DNA from: a bacterium
GTDB taxonomy: Bacteria > Cyanobacteriota > Vampirovibrionia > Gastranaerophilales > Gastranaerophilaceae
Length of the DNA: 64,000 nucleotides
Reading direction: 5' to 3'
Assembly (NCBI GenBank): GCA_017559905.1
Contig: JAFYQF010000012.1
Span: 331,101-395,100, forward strand
This document shows, one piece after another, positions 37,014-45,014 of this stretch. Each line of letters opens with the position of its first letter. The first letter of the stretch is position 1. A program made the translations under genes and the position numbers. The notes under the pieces are model-generated. The model worked only from the letters and a program-made list of their open reading frames with translations, was not told where the DNA came from and did not search any database.

Positions 37014-38612
37014 ATGACAATTATTGTTACATCATCAAAACAAGAAAAAGTATTTGATGAAAAAGATGTGGTAAATATTGGAACTATTCAAAATTGTGAT
37101 TTTAAATTGGATTTAGATTTTGATGTTTTGATTACTCTAGAATATGATAGCAGAGAAAATAAACATATTTTGATGAATACTTTCCATAGTGAAAGGGTTT
37201 TGTTTAAAGGTAAACCTTTTGGGAAAATTGAGATTGGCAATATTTGTAAAATAATGTTTGCAGGTTCTGAAGAATTTATTAGTATAAAAATTTTAGAAAC
37301 TTCAGCCGTGAAAAAAGCTTCATCTGCGATTCAACAAGTTGCAATGAGTGAGGAAGAAATGCAGAAACTTTATGCAAACGACCCAAATGCGGCTATGAAA
37401 ATTCAGCTTGAAAAACAAAAAGCAGATATTGAAAGAGTTAGAGTTGGCATTATTAAAGAAGTGGCGTTCCAGATTCAAGAATTTAAAAATAAAATAGCTT
37501 CTAACTCTAGAACTAGTATATTTTTACATGTTGCTATGGCGTTTTCAGCACTGTTGTGTGCGTTTGGATTAGCAAATTATATTACAGGTCTTTCAATTAA
37601 AGAATCTGCGAATTATTTGCACTTGCCAACAAATTTGAAAGCTTGGTTTTTGTGCGCAGTGTTAGTTTTCGGTAATGCGTTGTTGCTGAAACAAAATACA
37701 TACTTGTTTTTGCAGGGGAATGATAATAAAGTTTCAAAAGGTTTAGCAGGAAGCTTTGTTGGCGTTTCACTGATTGTGATGTTGGCTGTGTATATTGTAA
37801 ACTTGGCTTATTATATGAATTTAAGCGATTTTATGACGTTTGCAATTGTTATTTCTGTATTTTTCTCTGGTTTGTTAACATTCTTATCTCTAGGATGTGG
37901 TTATTTCAAATACGTTTCTGGAGAATGGTTGTCTATGTTGAACAAATTAGAGTTCAGAGAAGATTTTGAAGCAGTTGTAAAATCATATAGAGCTTGGATT
38001 GATAGATTTGTAAATAGTTTTTCAAACAAAAAAATTAATGATATTAAAGATAAACTTTTCACAAAACAATTGTGGGCGGTAGGAGAAACTATTGTAGGAT
38101 TTTTGACGGCTCCAGTATTGGCTTATGGGGTTTCAAACACTTTGGCAATGTGTTTCCCTGAAGCTGCAGGTTGGATAAGAATTCAAGGTTTTAGATTTTC
38201 ACCTGTGTTTTTGGTATTAGCATCGTTGATGATTGCGTTTGCATTTTTCGCATTCGTAAGTGCTTTGACAACTATTAAAAAGATACAAGGTTCTCACGTA
38301 ATCAAACAAGATGGTTATAGTGATTTTAGACAGCATGGTGTTACAATTTATGGTTTAGAGGGAACAAGAAAATTAAATTCTGATAAAGCAAAAATGTTAT
38401 ACATCGGATGCGCAATCGTGCTTATAGAATTCATAATGAACGTATCATACTTTATCTCTGAAAACGGTAACGATTTAAAAGGGTTGTTAGTAAGTTTTGT
38501 GGCAGCATTTGTGCCTACTGCGATATTGATTGCTGAAACATTTATATTGTCAGTAACAAAATACGAAATCTTTGCTTTAGAAGAAGTGCTTGCGAAAATA
38601 GACAAAGATTAG
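37014..38612 (+). CDS. FHA-like polytopic membrane protein
   Basis: This 532-residue protein has an N-terminal FHA-like fold (about 1-95), with a VVNIGTIQNCDFKLDL start and GKIEIGNICKIMFAG strands, but the usual GR and SxxH residues are absent, so phosphothreonine binding is doubtful. A helical linker (about 110-160) follows. Then come about eight membrane segments (roughly 168-190, 205-222, 240-265, 270-295, 355-375, 393-420, 470-490, 505-525) and a cytoplasmic loop between the fourth and fifth. SD AAGGGG is good. No family is known to me; it is the core of the cluster. Confidence 0.65.
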   Translation: MTIIVTSSKQEKVFDEKDVVNIGTIQNCDFKLDLDFDVLITLEYDSRENKHILMNTFHSERVLFKGKPFGKIEIGNICKIMFAGSEEFISIKILETSAVKKASSAIQQVAMSEEEMQKLYANDPNAAMKIQLEKQKADIERVRVGIIKEVAFQIQEFKNKIASNSRTSIFLHVAMAFSALLCAFGLANYITGLSIKESANYLHLPTNLKAWFLCAVLVFGNALLLKQNTYLFLQGNDNKVSKGLAGSFVGVSLIVMLAVYIVNLAYYMNLSDFMTFAIVISVFFSGLLTFLSLGCGYFKYVSGEWLSMLNKLEFREDFEAVVKSYRAWIDRFVNSFSNKKINDIKDKLFTKQLWAVGETIVGFLTAPVLAYGVSNTLAMCFPEAAGWIRIQGFRFSPVFLVLASLMIAFAFFAFVSALTTIKKIQGSHVIKQDGYSDFRQHGVTIYGLEGTRKLNSDKAKMLYIGCAIVLIEFIMNVSYFISENGNDLKGLLVSFVAAFVPTAILIAETFILSVTKYEIFALEEVLAKIDKD

Positions 38613-38620
38613 ATATAAAA

Positions 38621-39535
38621 ATGAAACGCTTGGTAAATTTTTTAATACTAGTTTATATTATTGTGACTATGCTTGTGATGATAATGAATCCCAAGATGCA
38701 TAAGCCTGTAGCGTTAGAAAATACTAATTTTAACTTTAAAGATCAGATAATGAACCCACAAGAACGGTTCATATCTGATTTTGAAGTTAAAGTGAAGTTT
38801 CATAGAACAAAACCTCTTGTTGCAAAAGTCGAAGAAGAAAAAGAGATTGCGATACCAATAGAGGAAGATGAAAAGCCTATAACATTTGAGTTTGAGGATA
38901 ATAAAACTTCTGTTAAGGAAGCTACATTTGAGATAGCGGAGAATGTGAGTGATTCTGAAACTTCAATGGAAGTTAATGTTTCTTCCAATAATGAAACTTA
39001 TAGTGAAGAAAATTTAGATTATTACGCAACTGATATAGAAAGCAGAGAAATTAATGTCGATTTGAGTGGTAATGTTCCAAAGAGTCGTAATAAAAATGTG
39101 GATTTGGGACGACATGATATTACTCAAAAAGATGTAAACTTGAAAGCATCAGATGAAGTTGGAAGTAGTCAGTTTAAAGCGACAAGGGAAGAAGTTATCG
39201 CATGGAATGTATGGCGGAGTGAATTGCAAAACCAAATTATGATTGAATCTGCGATAGAAGCTCCTGTTGGAACATTGATATCATTTTCATTTGATGTTTC
39301 TGCTGATGGTAGAATTAGCGGGTTGAAATATTCTTGTTCAAGTAAAAAGTATGCAGATGAAGCGAAAGCTGATATGATAAGAGTGTTGGAGAAGTTAGAA
39401 TATACTGATATTTTGAAATTTCCAGAGAATACAAAGCGTTTGAATGTTAAATTCAAAGGTGCATTTATGTTGGATTACAGTACAAGTTTTTCAAAACCTT
39501 CGGATTATTCTGATTATGAAAAAGTGAGGTATTAA
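38621..39535 (+). CDS. TonB-like C-terminal domain protein
   Basis: This 304-residue protein has an N-terminal membrane anchor (about 5-22), an acidic, low-complexity linker (about 70-170) and a C-terminal domain (about 190-285) with the TonB C-terminal pattern: GTLISFSFDVSADGRISGLK, a helix DEAKADMIRVLEKLE and a final strand KRLNVKFKGAF. It would span the periplasm and contact an outer-membrane partner. No ExbB/ExbD gene is seen. The ribosome site is weak; the stop overlaps the next small gene's ATG. Confidence 0.7.
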   Translation: MKRLVNFLILVYIIVTMLVMIMNPKMHKPVALENTNFNFKDQIMNPQERFISDFEVKVKFHRTKPLVAKVEEEKEIAIPIEEDEKPITFEFEDNKTSVKEATFEIAENVSDSETSMEVNVSSNNETYSEENLDYYATDIESREINVDLSGNVPKSRNKNVDLGRHDITQKDVNLKASDEVGSSQFKATREEVIAWNVWRSELQNQIMIESAIEAPVGTLISFSFDVSADGRISGLKYSCSSKKYADEAKADMIRVLEKLEYTDILKFPENTKRLNVKFKGAFMLDYSTSFSKPSDYSDYEKVRY

Positions 39536-39678
39536 TGGATAAAAAGAAATTTTTGATTGTGTCGATTTTATCTTTTTTGATAGCAGTATTTGTGACAACG
39601 ATGGTAATGACTACAGTGAAGCCTCAATTGCACAAATCGCTTATGTTTGAGATAATAAATGTGAAATTTAAGAAATAA
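39535..39678 (+). CDS. 47-residue membrane protein of the cluster
   Basis: A short reading frame starts at ATG 39535, overlapping the stop of the TonB-like gene by one base (TAATG). The predicted product starts MDKKKFLIVSILSFLIAVFV and is 47 residues, with a single membrane segment (about 6-27) and a short basic tail (EIINVKFKK). The overlap and the absence of any other use for this stretch support a real, translation-coupled gene. Function unknown. Confidence 0.55.
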   Translation: MDKKKFLIVSILSFLIAVFVTTMVMTTVKPQLHKSLMFEIINVKFKK

Positions 39679-39683
39679 TATGT

Positions 39684-39689
39684 TATAAT
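39684..39689 (+). promoter_or_regulatory. -10 box of the zinc-ribbon/TonB-like gene
   Basis: The form is TGTTATAAT (extended -10). It ends 10 bases before the ATG at 39700 and no Shine-Dalgarno is seen, suggesting a very short or absent leader. Confidence 0.4.
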
Positions 39690-39699
39690 AAATACAGTT

Positions 39700-40347
39700 A
39701 TGTATAGATGTCTTGAGTGCAAAACTGTATACAGGGATAAGGTTGAATACTGTAAATGTGGGAACAATGTATTTGAAGAAGTTCCTACTACCCCACAAGT
39801 TCAGGAAAAGATTACTACGAGTCAGGATGTAGTTGAGTCTTCTCGTCAACTGTTGACGCCTGCTGAAATATTGTCTTATGTAGTATTTGGAGCTTGTTGT
39901 GTGTTGTCGATTGCGTTTGTAATGTTTTATGGTCCTGAAACCCAGAAAAAGGAAGCTCCAGCGATTGTAGAAAAAGCAATGCAGACAAAGGAGATTCCGT
40001 CAATAGATGATTTATGGAATGACACTCCGGCGTATACGGTGCATGCAAATGTTAGTATGGAAGATTATGTGAAAGATTTAGTAGATGCGTTGATGGCGAA
40101 CTTTGAATTGCCAAAGTTTGACGGCGGAGGAAGCTGTGAGATAGAATTTGAACTGGATAGTGTTGGCAGGTTGAGCAAGAAGAAATTGATAAGGAATTCT
40201 GCGAATAAGCCATTGGAGAACGCAGCCAAAAAGATGTTGTCGAACGTAAAAAGAGTAACCCCGCCACCAAGAAGTTATGATGGCGAGGTCTTGCGCTTTG
40301 AATTCTATGAACAAAATAACCAGTATTATTTGCGAAACATAGAATAG
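39700..40347 (+). CDS. Zinc-ribbon, membrane anchor and TonB-like protein
   Basis: This 215-residue protein has an N-terminal rubredoxin-like zinc ribbon (CLECKTVY then CKCG, residues 4-21), a membrane segment near residues 64-83 (YVVFGACCVLSIAFVMF), and a C-terminal TonB-like domain (about 120-210, CEIEFELDSVGRLSKKKLIR, final FEFYEQNNQYYL). The zinc ribbon is cytoplasmic and the TonB-like part periplasmic. It ends the cluster that began with the vWA gene. Its own extended -10 box suggests separate expression. Confidence 0.65.
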   Translation: MYRCLECKTVYRDKVEYCKCGNNVFEEVPTTPQVQEKITTSQDVVESSRQLLTPAEILSYVVFGACCVLSIAFVMFYGPETQKKEAPAIVEKAMQTKEIPSIDDLWNDTPAYTVHANVSMEDYVKDLVDALMANFELPKFDGGGSCEIEFELDSVGRLSKKKLIRNSANKPLENAAKKMLSNVKRVTPPPRSYDGEVLRFEFYEQNNQYYLRNIE

Positions 40348-40425
40348 TTATTACAATTCGTGTTTATTTGAATTTGGGTCGCTTTCACTGCCGAGCATAT
40401 AACGTCCACCGAAGTTTGCAGCGTT

Positions 40426-41655
40426 TTGCAAATGCAATTAACAGAGGCAACATCAGGGCAGGAGCAAGGCATTTACAAGACGTTAAATGATGTTTCAAAG
40501 GTATCACAAGCTACTTTAGCTAAACGTATGAAACAGACGTTAGGGCTTACGTTTAATAGCATTGCCGATAGAAAAATGAAACAAATTATAATGTCGGACT
40601 GGTCAGGTTCTAACTGGTCTGATAGGCTTTGGGTTGATAGAGCCGTTGTAGGCAAAAAAGTAACTGAAATTCTCGAAAAAGGTGTTGTTCAAGGTACATC
40701 TTTGCAGAAAATGGCAAGGGAGTTAAAACAGGCAACAAACCAAAGTTTTAACAATGCTTTTAGGCTAATAAGAACAGAAACAAGCCATATTGACGGACAA
40801 GTAACGCTTGAGGGCTATAAACAAGCAAGCGAAGAACTAGGGCTTGAATATTACGAGTATGACGCTTTTCTTGATAGCAGAACGTCAAATATTTGCCGTG
40901 AGCTTGATAAAAAGCGTTTTAAGGTATCTGATGCAAAGGTTGGGGTTAATTATCCACCAATGCACCCGAACTGTCGTTCAACTACGCAATTAGTGTTAGA
41001 TGAGGATTATATAGATTTGGGAAGCAATGGCAATGATTCTAATTTTGATAGCAGCCAAGAAAAGATTAAGCCAAACAAAAAAGACCCAGCTATACTGGCA
41101 GGGGTAAGAAAAGACCTGCCTATGACACGAGAAAAAGCTAATAATCTTAACGCAAATCCAAACTACCATAAAGCGCCCGAGTATAGATTTAATTGTCAAT
41201 CTTGCGTAATAGCTTTTGAGGCTAGATTAAGAGGTTATGACGTAAAGGCTAAGCCAAATTATAGAATCCCCAATACAACTCCTATGAAATTAGCCCAAAA
41301 TCAATCTTTAGCTTGGAAGAATAATTTAACGGGTCTTCATCCAAGTTTTAAAAACTCTAGCAAAAATGGAAATGATTTATATTATTGGCTTGATAAAAAT
41401 GTTAAAAATAGCCAAAGATTTACTTTTAGCTACCAATATTTAGGGCGAGACGGGGATAAAAACAGTCACATAGTTTGTTTAGACAAAAACAAGCAAGGCA
41501 AGTTGCGACTTTATGACCCTCAAAGGGGGAAAACGTATATTGGCGGCGATTTAAGAAGATTTATCAACAAAAGAGATATTCTTCGTTCAAGAATATTACG
41601 GATTGATAATTGTACATTTAACAAGAAGGTAGTTGAAGATGTTTTAGAAATTTAG
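40426..41655 (+). CDS. Phage MuF minor head protein fused to papain-like toxin domain
   Basis: This 409-residue protein has two parts. Residues about 1-195 are the SPP1 gp7/Mu gpF-type minor head domain (FRLIRTETSHIDGQ, DSRTSNICREL, PPMHPNCRSTTQLVLDE). Residues about 220-400 look like a papain-fold toxin of the MuF-linked polymorphic type: NCQSCV (C257/C260), FEARLRGYDVKAKP, SHIVC (H348) and DPQRGK (D364) form a plausible Cys-His-Asp set. The N-terminus lacks an SD and continues open upstream to 40372, so the head domain is probably truncated. In known families the toxin is delivered by phage particles or related elements. Confidence 0.7.
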   Translation: MQMQLTEATSGQEQGIYKTLNDVSKVSQATLAKRMKQTLGLTFNSIADRKMKQIIMSDWSGSNWSDRLWVDRAVVGKKVTEILEKGVVQGTSLQKMARELKQATNQSFNNAFRLIRTETSHIDGQVTLEGYKQASEELGLEYYEYDAFLDSRTSNICRELDKKRFKVSDAKVGVNYPPMHPNCRSTTQLVLDEDYIDLGSNGNDSNFDSSQEKIKPNKKDPAILAGVRKDLPMTREKANNLNANPNYHKAPEYRFNCQSCVIAFEARLRGYDVKAKPNYRIPNTTPMKLAQNQSLAWKNNLTGLHPSFKNSSKNGNDLYYWLDKNVKNSQRFTFSYQYLGRDGDKNSHIVCLDKNKQGKLRLYDPQRGKTYIGGDLRRFINKRDILRSRILRIDNCTFNKKVVEDVLEI

Positions 41656-41906
41656 ATTAAATCTAAAATAATTAAACGCTCTTCTTCTGTAGCTAATCTA
41701 TACGTTTTATCTTTCCGCAATAAGACTTGTTCCTCTCCAAAATCACCATTCTTACAACCAAAAATATACGCTTCATATTCTTCCCAGTTTTTATAATATT
41801 TTAAATAATCGCAGTATAATTCAGGCTTTATTTTTTTTATAAATGCTTCTTTATCCATAACTATATTATATTTTGCCTTTAAATTGCCCATTTTGCAACC
41901 TGTCAT
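41652..41906 (-). CDS. Possible immunity protein opposite the MuF toxin
   Basis: This 84-residue frame is on the opposite strand, overlapping the toxin stop by four bases. The product is acidic and helix-rich (KKIKPELYCDYLKYYKN, YIFGCKNGDFGEEQVLL), with an internal Met (MDKEAF) as an alternative start. No clear SD precedes either Met. Its position beside the toxin domain suggests an immunity or antitoxin protein, but immunity genes are usually on the same strand, so this is weak. No family match recognised. Confidence 0.4.
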   Translation of the reverse strand: MTGCKMGNLKAKYNIVMDKEAFIKKIKPELYCDYLKYYKNWEEYEAYIFGCKNGDFGEEQVLLRKDKTYRLATEEERLIILDLI

Positions 41907-41975
41907 AATGCTTGTATGTTGCTAGAACAGTAAAACTAGCATTCTGTATAGGACAGTAAAACTAAAGGAGTAAAC

Positions 41976-42206
41976 ATGACAGAAGAAGCAAAAACATTTA
42001 CGCAAGCAGACATTGACGCTTTGCAAGCAGAACACACAAAAGCTATTGCTGAACTTAACGACAGACACAAAGGCGAGTTAGACCGAAAAGTTGAACAGGC
42101 TATTAAAAAAGCTCAAGCTGACGCAGAAGAAAAGGCTAGAGTAGCTAATATGACTGAACTTGAAAAAGCACAGAAAACGGCAGAGGATGTTAAAACTCCT
42201 GAATGA
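41976..42206 (+). pseudogene. Truncated phage scaffold-like protein (DUF4355 type)
   Basis: The 76-residue product (TFTQADIDALQAEHTKAI then an E/K/A-rich coiled coil to MTELEKAQKTAEDVKTPE) matches the N-terminal half of phage capsid scaffold proteins, which are usually 180-200 residues. It ends early and no capsid gene follows, so it is a decayed remnant. SD AAAGGAG precedes its ATG. It lies after the MuF toxin gene and belongs to the same phage piece. Confidence 0.6.
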
Positions 42207-42263
42207 TAACAAAGAATATCATGGGATTTGTCATTCAGTGAAACATCCCCCCACAAAAACTAC

Positions 42264-42292
42264 TTGACAAAATGTTAGGCATGCCTTACAAT
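42264..42292 (+). promoter_or_regulatory. Sigma-70 promoter with central palindrome
   Basis: TTGACA (42264-42269), a 17-base spacer and TACAAT (42287-42292). Most of the spacer is the imperfect palindrome TGTTAGGCA/TGCCTTACA centred near 42281-42282, which overlaps the -10. Its TTAGG...CCT look recalls DtxR/MntR-family operators. No coding frame follows. Confidence 0.6.
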
Positions 42293-42298
42293 TGTAGT

Positions 42299-42374
42299 TG
42301 ATAAATGTGATTTACTATTAATTACCACCAATTGTAAAGGTATAGCTCTCTTCTCCTCCGAAGAGAGTTTTTTA
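42299..42374 (+). ncRNA. Candidate small RNA, promoter to terminator
   Basis: From the expected start (about 42299) to the terminator T-run (42374) is about 75 bases with no open reading frame beginning with a ribosome site. The terminator arms are CTCTCTTC and GAAGAGAG with a six-base loop and TTTTTT. The combination of a perfect-spacing promoter, a palindromic operator and an intrinsic terminator with no gene between is the evidence. It could instead be a deletion scar of a regulated gene. Confidence 0.4.
42346..42374 (+). terminator. Intrinsic terminator of the orphan unit
   Basis: CTCTCTTC and GAAGAGAG with loop TCCTCC, then TTTTTT. The T-run is on the plus strand only, so it does not serve the minus-strand transporter gene. 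Confidence 0.75.
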
Positions 42375-42391
42375 TTTCTGGTTGTTGATAT

Positions 42392-43249
42392 TTAGCTATT
42401 AAATATAATAATAATCGCTCCGCTTATAATGATTATCGCTCCGATTAGTTTTTTTAGGATATCTTTTTCTCTGAATATTTTCCAGCCCAATATTATGTTT
42501 AGAATTACTGACAATTGAAACAACGATAGTGCATAAGCAACGCCTATGTGCTTAAAAACATAGGCCGTCGTAATGGTCATCAATCCGAAACTTAATGCGG
42601 ATAATATGTAAAACAAAATGGATTTTTTAGGGAACTTGATTTGTTTGAACTTCCCTTTTGTAAAAATAAAATAGGAAAAAATTGCCCCTAAAATGAAACT
42701 TACTATAACTGAAATTGAAACGGATGATAATAAAATCACTTTCTTTATAAATACGGCTTCTATTGCAGAAAAAACAAGTGCGTAAAATCTATAGCGAATT
42801 TCTTTTTTCTTGAAAATTTCTATGAAGTTTAAAGAATCAAAAATAAAATAACTGCCGAAAATTATTAGTAAAATCCCGATTAAGCCTAGTATATTCGGAA
42901 ATTCGCCAAGCAAAAATATTGCAAAAATCATTCCTACAATGGCTTTATAAGAATTGATAGGACCAAGAATAGAAAGCTTGCCAAATTTTAGTGCTTCAAC
43001 CATAAAATAGTTGCATATTGCCCCTGTTATTCCTCCTAACAATGCAAATGCCCAAAATCCATTTTGGAGTTTTGGTATCGGTAGAAAAAATAGGCTGATA
43101 ATCGATGCTATTGCAAGAATAAAGTATATGCCAAAATTCACAAAGCTTGGCTCCTCTTTTTTTAGTGTAAGTTTCTTCTGAAAAACACTTGTTAAAGAGT
43201 TTGTTAAAATTCTAATTATAATTGCTAAACTTGTGAAAATAACTTGCAT
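42392..43249 (-). CDS. EamA/DMT-family transporter
   Basis: This 285-residue protein has ten predicted membrane segments in two repeats of five, as in drug/metabolite transporters. Motifs include GFWAFALLGGITGAICNYF, LKFGKLSILGPINSYKAIVG and a second-half VAYALSLFQLSVILNIILGW. It probably moves a small metabolite across the inner membrane; the substrate is unknown. It precedes, on the other strand, the LicD and cytidylyltransferase genes. Confidence 0.85.
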   Translation of the reverse strand: MQVIFTSLAIIIRILTNSLTSVFQKKLTLKKEEPSFVNFGIYFILAIASIISLFFLPIPKLQNGFWAFALLGGITGAICNYFMVEALKFGKLSILGPINSYKAIVGMIFAIFLLGEFPNILGLIGILLIIFGSYFIFDSLNFIEIFKKKEIRYRFYALVFSAIEAVFIKKVILLSSVSISVIVSFILGAIFSYFIFTKGKFKQIKFPKKSILFYILSALSFGLMTITTAYVFKHIGVAYALSLFQLSVILNIILGWKIFREKDILKKLIGAIIIISGAIIIIFNS

Positions 43250-43373
43250 AAGTTTATTATATTACAATTTAAGTTGATTTATGTAGCTTGCAATAGTGTG
43301 TTGTTTTTTGTAAACTGAATTTTATAGCATATTGATTAATTAATTTTATAATAGTTGGATATGAGGATATTCT

Positions 43374-44312
43374 ATGTTTAAGATTGAAAAAAACAGTAAA
43401 GGGAGTTCTGTTTATTTATTTAACAAAAAACTTATTCATTTCGGTATAAGTCCTCGTAAACGTATAAAAGAATTAGAGAAAACAATAAGCACTCTTGTTA
43501 AAATAACGTTGTCTCCGGATAAAATAAGTCCAGCAATAGGTATTTCTAGAGATATACAGTTTGCAGAGTTAAAAATGATGAAAGAAGTTCATCGTGTTTG
43601 TGTAGAAAATGGTTTGGAATATTGGTTAGATTACGGTACTTTGTTGGGTGCAGTTCGACATGGTGGTTTTATTCCGTGGGATGATGATGTTGATATAACT
43701 ATGCCTAGAAAAGATTATGACCGTTTTATCGAAATTTTTAATTCAAGTACTCGGGACGAAAATTTAGTTGCAGAATTGTATACTGGTCCTGATGATGCAA
43801 AGTGGAATTTTATAAAAGTTATTCATAAAAATGTTCCAAGTTTGTGGGTAGATGTTTTTGTTGCTGATTATTGTTTTGCAAGATTTAGTGAAGAAGAAAA
43901 AATTCTGTTTAGTGATAAGCGTAAGAAGTTAATCAATGAAAATATTAAAAATAGAAAAAAATATTCAACAAAAGAAAGTTGGCACAAAAGCTTTGATGAA
44001 TTAAACCGATTCTTTTTATCAAAATTTAGAAGGTTTGAAACTTCAAATGCAAAACCTTCTGTATATTGGGGATTAGAGACAATGCACGATTTGTGGCATA
44101 AATATAATATTTTTGATTATGAAACTATTTATCCGCTACAAAAAATTAAATTTGAAGGTGTTGAGTTTTTAACAGTTGCAGATACTGATAAATATTTAAC
44201 CTATTTATTTAAAGATTATATGAGTCTTCCTTCAAGGTTTGATTGTCATTCTGCGGCGTCAAAGTTGACGGTGCAAGATATTTTTAAAATTAAAGAGTAT
44301 ATTAAGAGGTAA
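43374..44312 (+). CDS. LicD-family nucleotidyltransferase-fold protein
   Basis: This 312-residue protein is of the LicD/fukutin-like family, which adds phosphocholine or related phospho-alcohol groups to surface glycans. The LicD region (about 60-240) shows YWLDYGTLLGAVRHGGFIPW then DDDVDITMPRKDYDRF with the metal-binding DDDVD. No signal peptide. SD GAGGA is present. It is followed five bases after its stop by a cytidylyltransferase gene, which fits a CDP-activated donor. The identity of the group is not clear. Confidence 0.88.
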   Translation: MFKIEKNSKGSSVYLFNKKLIHFGISPRKRIKELEKTISTLVKITLSPDKISPAIGISRDIQFAELKMMKEVHRVCVENGLEYWLDYGTLLGAVRHGGFIPWDDDVDITMPRKDYDRFIEIFNSSTRDENLVAELYTGPDDAKWNFIKVIHKNVPSLWVDVFVADYCFARFSEEEKILFSDKRKKLINENIKNRKKYSTKESWHKSFDELNRFFLSKFRRFETSNAKPSVYWGLETMHDLWHKYNIFDYETIYPLQKIKFEGVEFLTVADTDKYLTYLFKDYMSLPSRFDCHSAASKLTVQDIFKIKEYIKR

Positions 44313-44317
44313 ATACA

Positions 44318-44734
44318 ATGCAAAGAATTTTAACTGTCGGAGTGTATGATTATTTTCATTATGGTCATTTGCGTTTGTTTGAGCAAGCCAAGAATGCGGT
44401 TGAAAATGGTTATTTAATTGTTGCGGTGCAAGATTCTGAATTTATTAGGAAATTTAAGCCAGAAGCAAAAGTTTTTTATTCAACTGATGTAAGAAAAGAA
44501 TTGGTCGGTGCACTGAAGTGTGTTGATGAAGTTACTTCCTATACAGAAGTTCAATCTGCTGTTAAAGAAAACGAATTCGATGTATTTGCTGTTGGTGAAG
44601 ATCAAAAACATGCTGGTTTTTTGGAAGCAATAGATTATTGTAAAAAAAATGGAAAGAAAGTAGTTTATTTGCATAGAACTCCTAATATTAGTTCTACATC
44701 AATAAAAGAAAATTTAGAAGTTTCTAGTAAATGA
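44318..44734 (+). CDS. Cytidylyltransferase (TagD/glycerol-3-phosphate type)
   Basis: This 138-residue protein has the HxGH motif in VYDYFHYGHLRLF and the RTPNISSTSI signature near the end, as in CTP:phospho-alcohol cytidylyltransferases. It should make a CDP-alcohol (glycerol, ribitol, choline or ethanolamine-like) used by the LicD protein next door. SD AGAGG is good. The next gene is convergent, about 280 bases away. Confidence 0.88.
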   Translation: MQRILTVGVYDYFHYGHLRLFEQAKNAVENGYLIVAVQDSEFIRKFKPEAKVFYSTDVRKELVGALKCVDEVTSYTEVQSAVKENEFDVFAVGEDQKHAGFLEAIDYCKKNGKKVVYLHRTPNISSTSIKENLEVSSK

Positions 44735-44785
44735 TTTTTTAATTGATTTTCTAAAATTGGGAAATTTCAGTTAGTTACTGAAAAA

Positions 44786-44816
44786 TCAATTTTACTGTTA
44801 TGACAAGTAAAATTGA
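44786..44816 (-). terminator. Probable terminator for minus-strand gene 45015-46340
   Basis: TCAATTTTACT and AGTAAAATTGA form an 11-bp stem with a nine-base loop; on the minus strand it is followed by TTTTT. It is about 200 bases downstream of the gene. The 44,735-45,014 gap holds nothing else I can name. Confidence 0.5.
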
Positions 44817-45014
44817 GTTTGACGGTTGTTCTTTCAAACCTGTAGTTGATAGTGTTTGACAAAAGGTTCAGGATAACTTGTTTTATCTGTAGTCTATCGA
44901 CGTGAACCAAAAAAGCTTTCCATATAGCTGTTGAATAAGTTCATATTACTACGTAAAAATAGGTTGTATGTTCACCACTTTGGTGATAGTGAATTGGCTA
45001 ATATATATATTGAA

